Shown piece by piece: positions 5,969-6,333 of a stretch of DNA of 6,333 bases (its first letter is position 1; each line of letters starts with the position of its first letter). The position numbers were made by a program, and so were the translations under genes. The DNA is taken from contig CANREX010000092.1 in NCBI GenBank assembly GCA_947629735.1, positions 1 through 6,333 of the forward strand, read 5' to 3'. The notes beneath the pieces were generated by a model. That model saw only the letters and a list, made by a program, of their open reading frames with translations, did not search any database and was not told the DNA's origin. Origin of the DNA: an uncultured Clostridia bacterium. Its GTDB lineage: Bacteria; Bacillota; Clostridia; Christensenellales; Borkfalkiaceae.

Positions 5969-5991
5969 TAGTTTTGTAAGTTTGCTATAAT
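5963..5991 (+). promoter_or_regulatory. Sigma-A-type promoter of the nucleotidyltransferase gene
   Basis: TTGCAA (5963-5968) and a perfect TATAAT (5986-5991) are 17 bases apart. The start point would be near 5998, leaving a short leader of about 25 bases before the ATG at 6024. The -35 hexamer is its own reverse complement and is the same one used by the opposite promoter. Confidence 0.7.
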
Positions 5992-6023
5992 AGAAAAATA
6001 AAAATACGACTTAATTTATCGCC

Positions 6024-6333
6024 ATGAAAGAAATTATCCCGTCACCGCTGCGCCGTCTGGCGCAAAATTTAAAAAGCCCGCTATACGTTGTGGGTGGAAG
6101 CTGCCGCGATTATATCGCGGGGCTTTGCAGTGCGGGGGAAGATTGGGATATATGCGCGCCGGCAAGTGCGGAAGAGATAAAGCTCGCCGCGGCGGAAGCG
6201 GGGGTGGACGTCACCGCCGTCTATCCGCGCACGGGCACTGTCCGCCTCGCCGCCGAGGGAAAGCGATATGAATTCACCTCCTTCCGCACGGACAAATACG
6301 TGCGCGGCACGCACAGCCCCGAAGAGGTCTTTT
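6024..6333 (+). CDS. cca: Class II tRNA nucleotidyltransferase / poly(A) polymerase family (N-terminus only)
   Basis: The 103 complete codons cover the start of the catalytic head domain. LYVVGGSCRDYIAG (about 20-33) is the family's GGxVRD nucleotide-binding motif with Cys for Val, EDWDI (D40, D42) is the catalytic DxD that binds metal, and FTSFRTDKYVRGTHSPEEV matches the stretch leading to the RRDFTxNA motif, which lies beyond the window. The enzyme adds or repairs the CCA end of tRNA, or in some relatives adds A tails; the two cannot be told apart from this fragment. The ATG at 6024 is the only reasonable start because an in-frame stop lies at 6012-6014. No ribosome binding site is visible just upstream (TTTATCGCC). 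It is divergent from the lipid kinase operon. Confidence 0.9.
   Translation, partial: MKEIIPSPLRRLAQNLKSPLYVVGGSCRDYIAGLCSAGEDWDICAPASAEEIKLAAAEAGVDVTAVYPRTGTVRLAAEGKRYEFTSFRTDKYVRGTHSPEEVF

Overview
The window carries seven protein-coding genes, five complete and two cut by the window edges. No RNA gene, CRISPR array or insertion sequence was seen. Strong GGAG-type ribosome binding sites, AT-rich intergenic promoters with TATAAT boxes, GC-rich coding DNA that still uses ATA for Ile freely, and the gene families (PepV-like dipeptidase, HEGHR-type RadC, NarL-class two-component pair, YegS/DgkB-type lipid kinase) together suggest a Firmicutes/Clostridia-like chromosome, perhaps an uncultured gut lineage. 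That placement is inference; no marker gene fixes it.

Layout. (1) 1-991, minus: an M20-family PepV/Sapep-type dipeptidase, C-terminus off the left edge. (2) 992-1126: a divergent control region with overlapping promoters on both strands and an inverted repeat TTTGTGAA...TTCACAAA across them. (3) 1127-1792, plus: a RadC-family protein whose JAMM metal-binding histidines are gone. (4) 1793-1906: a gap with two imperfect tandem copies of a roughly 27-30 base unit. (5) 1907-3142 and 3135-3773, plus: a six-TM HisKA_3 sensor kinase and its NarL/LuxR-type response regulator, overlapping by 8 bases. (6) 3792-3836: a perfect 19-bp hairpin between convergent operons, the likely terminator. (7) 5891-5004 and 5011-3944, minus: a two-gene operon of a diacylglycerol/lipid kinase and a PAS-PP2C (SpoIIE/RsbU-type) phosphatase, also overlapping by 8 bases. 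(8) 5892-6023: a second divergent control region in which two promoters appear to share one palindromic -35 hexamer. (9) 6024 to the right edge, plus: the N-terminus of a class II tRNA nucleotidyltransferase/poly(A) polymerase.

Functional reading. The kinase/regulator pair is a self-contained signalling unit, probably sensing a membrane or envelope cue, with no target gene adjacent. The lipid kinase/phosphatase operon pairs membrane-lipid phosphorylation with a cytoplasmic serine/threonine phosphatase whose PAS domain carries a cysteine cluster. The other genes are housekeeping. No clearly new multi-gene system is present. The points most worth a second look are the RadC with a CGGC where the JAMM histidine motif should be, the cysteine-cluster PAS phosphatase coupled to a lipid kinase, and the two compact divergent promoter regions.
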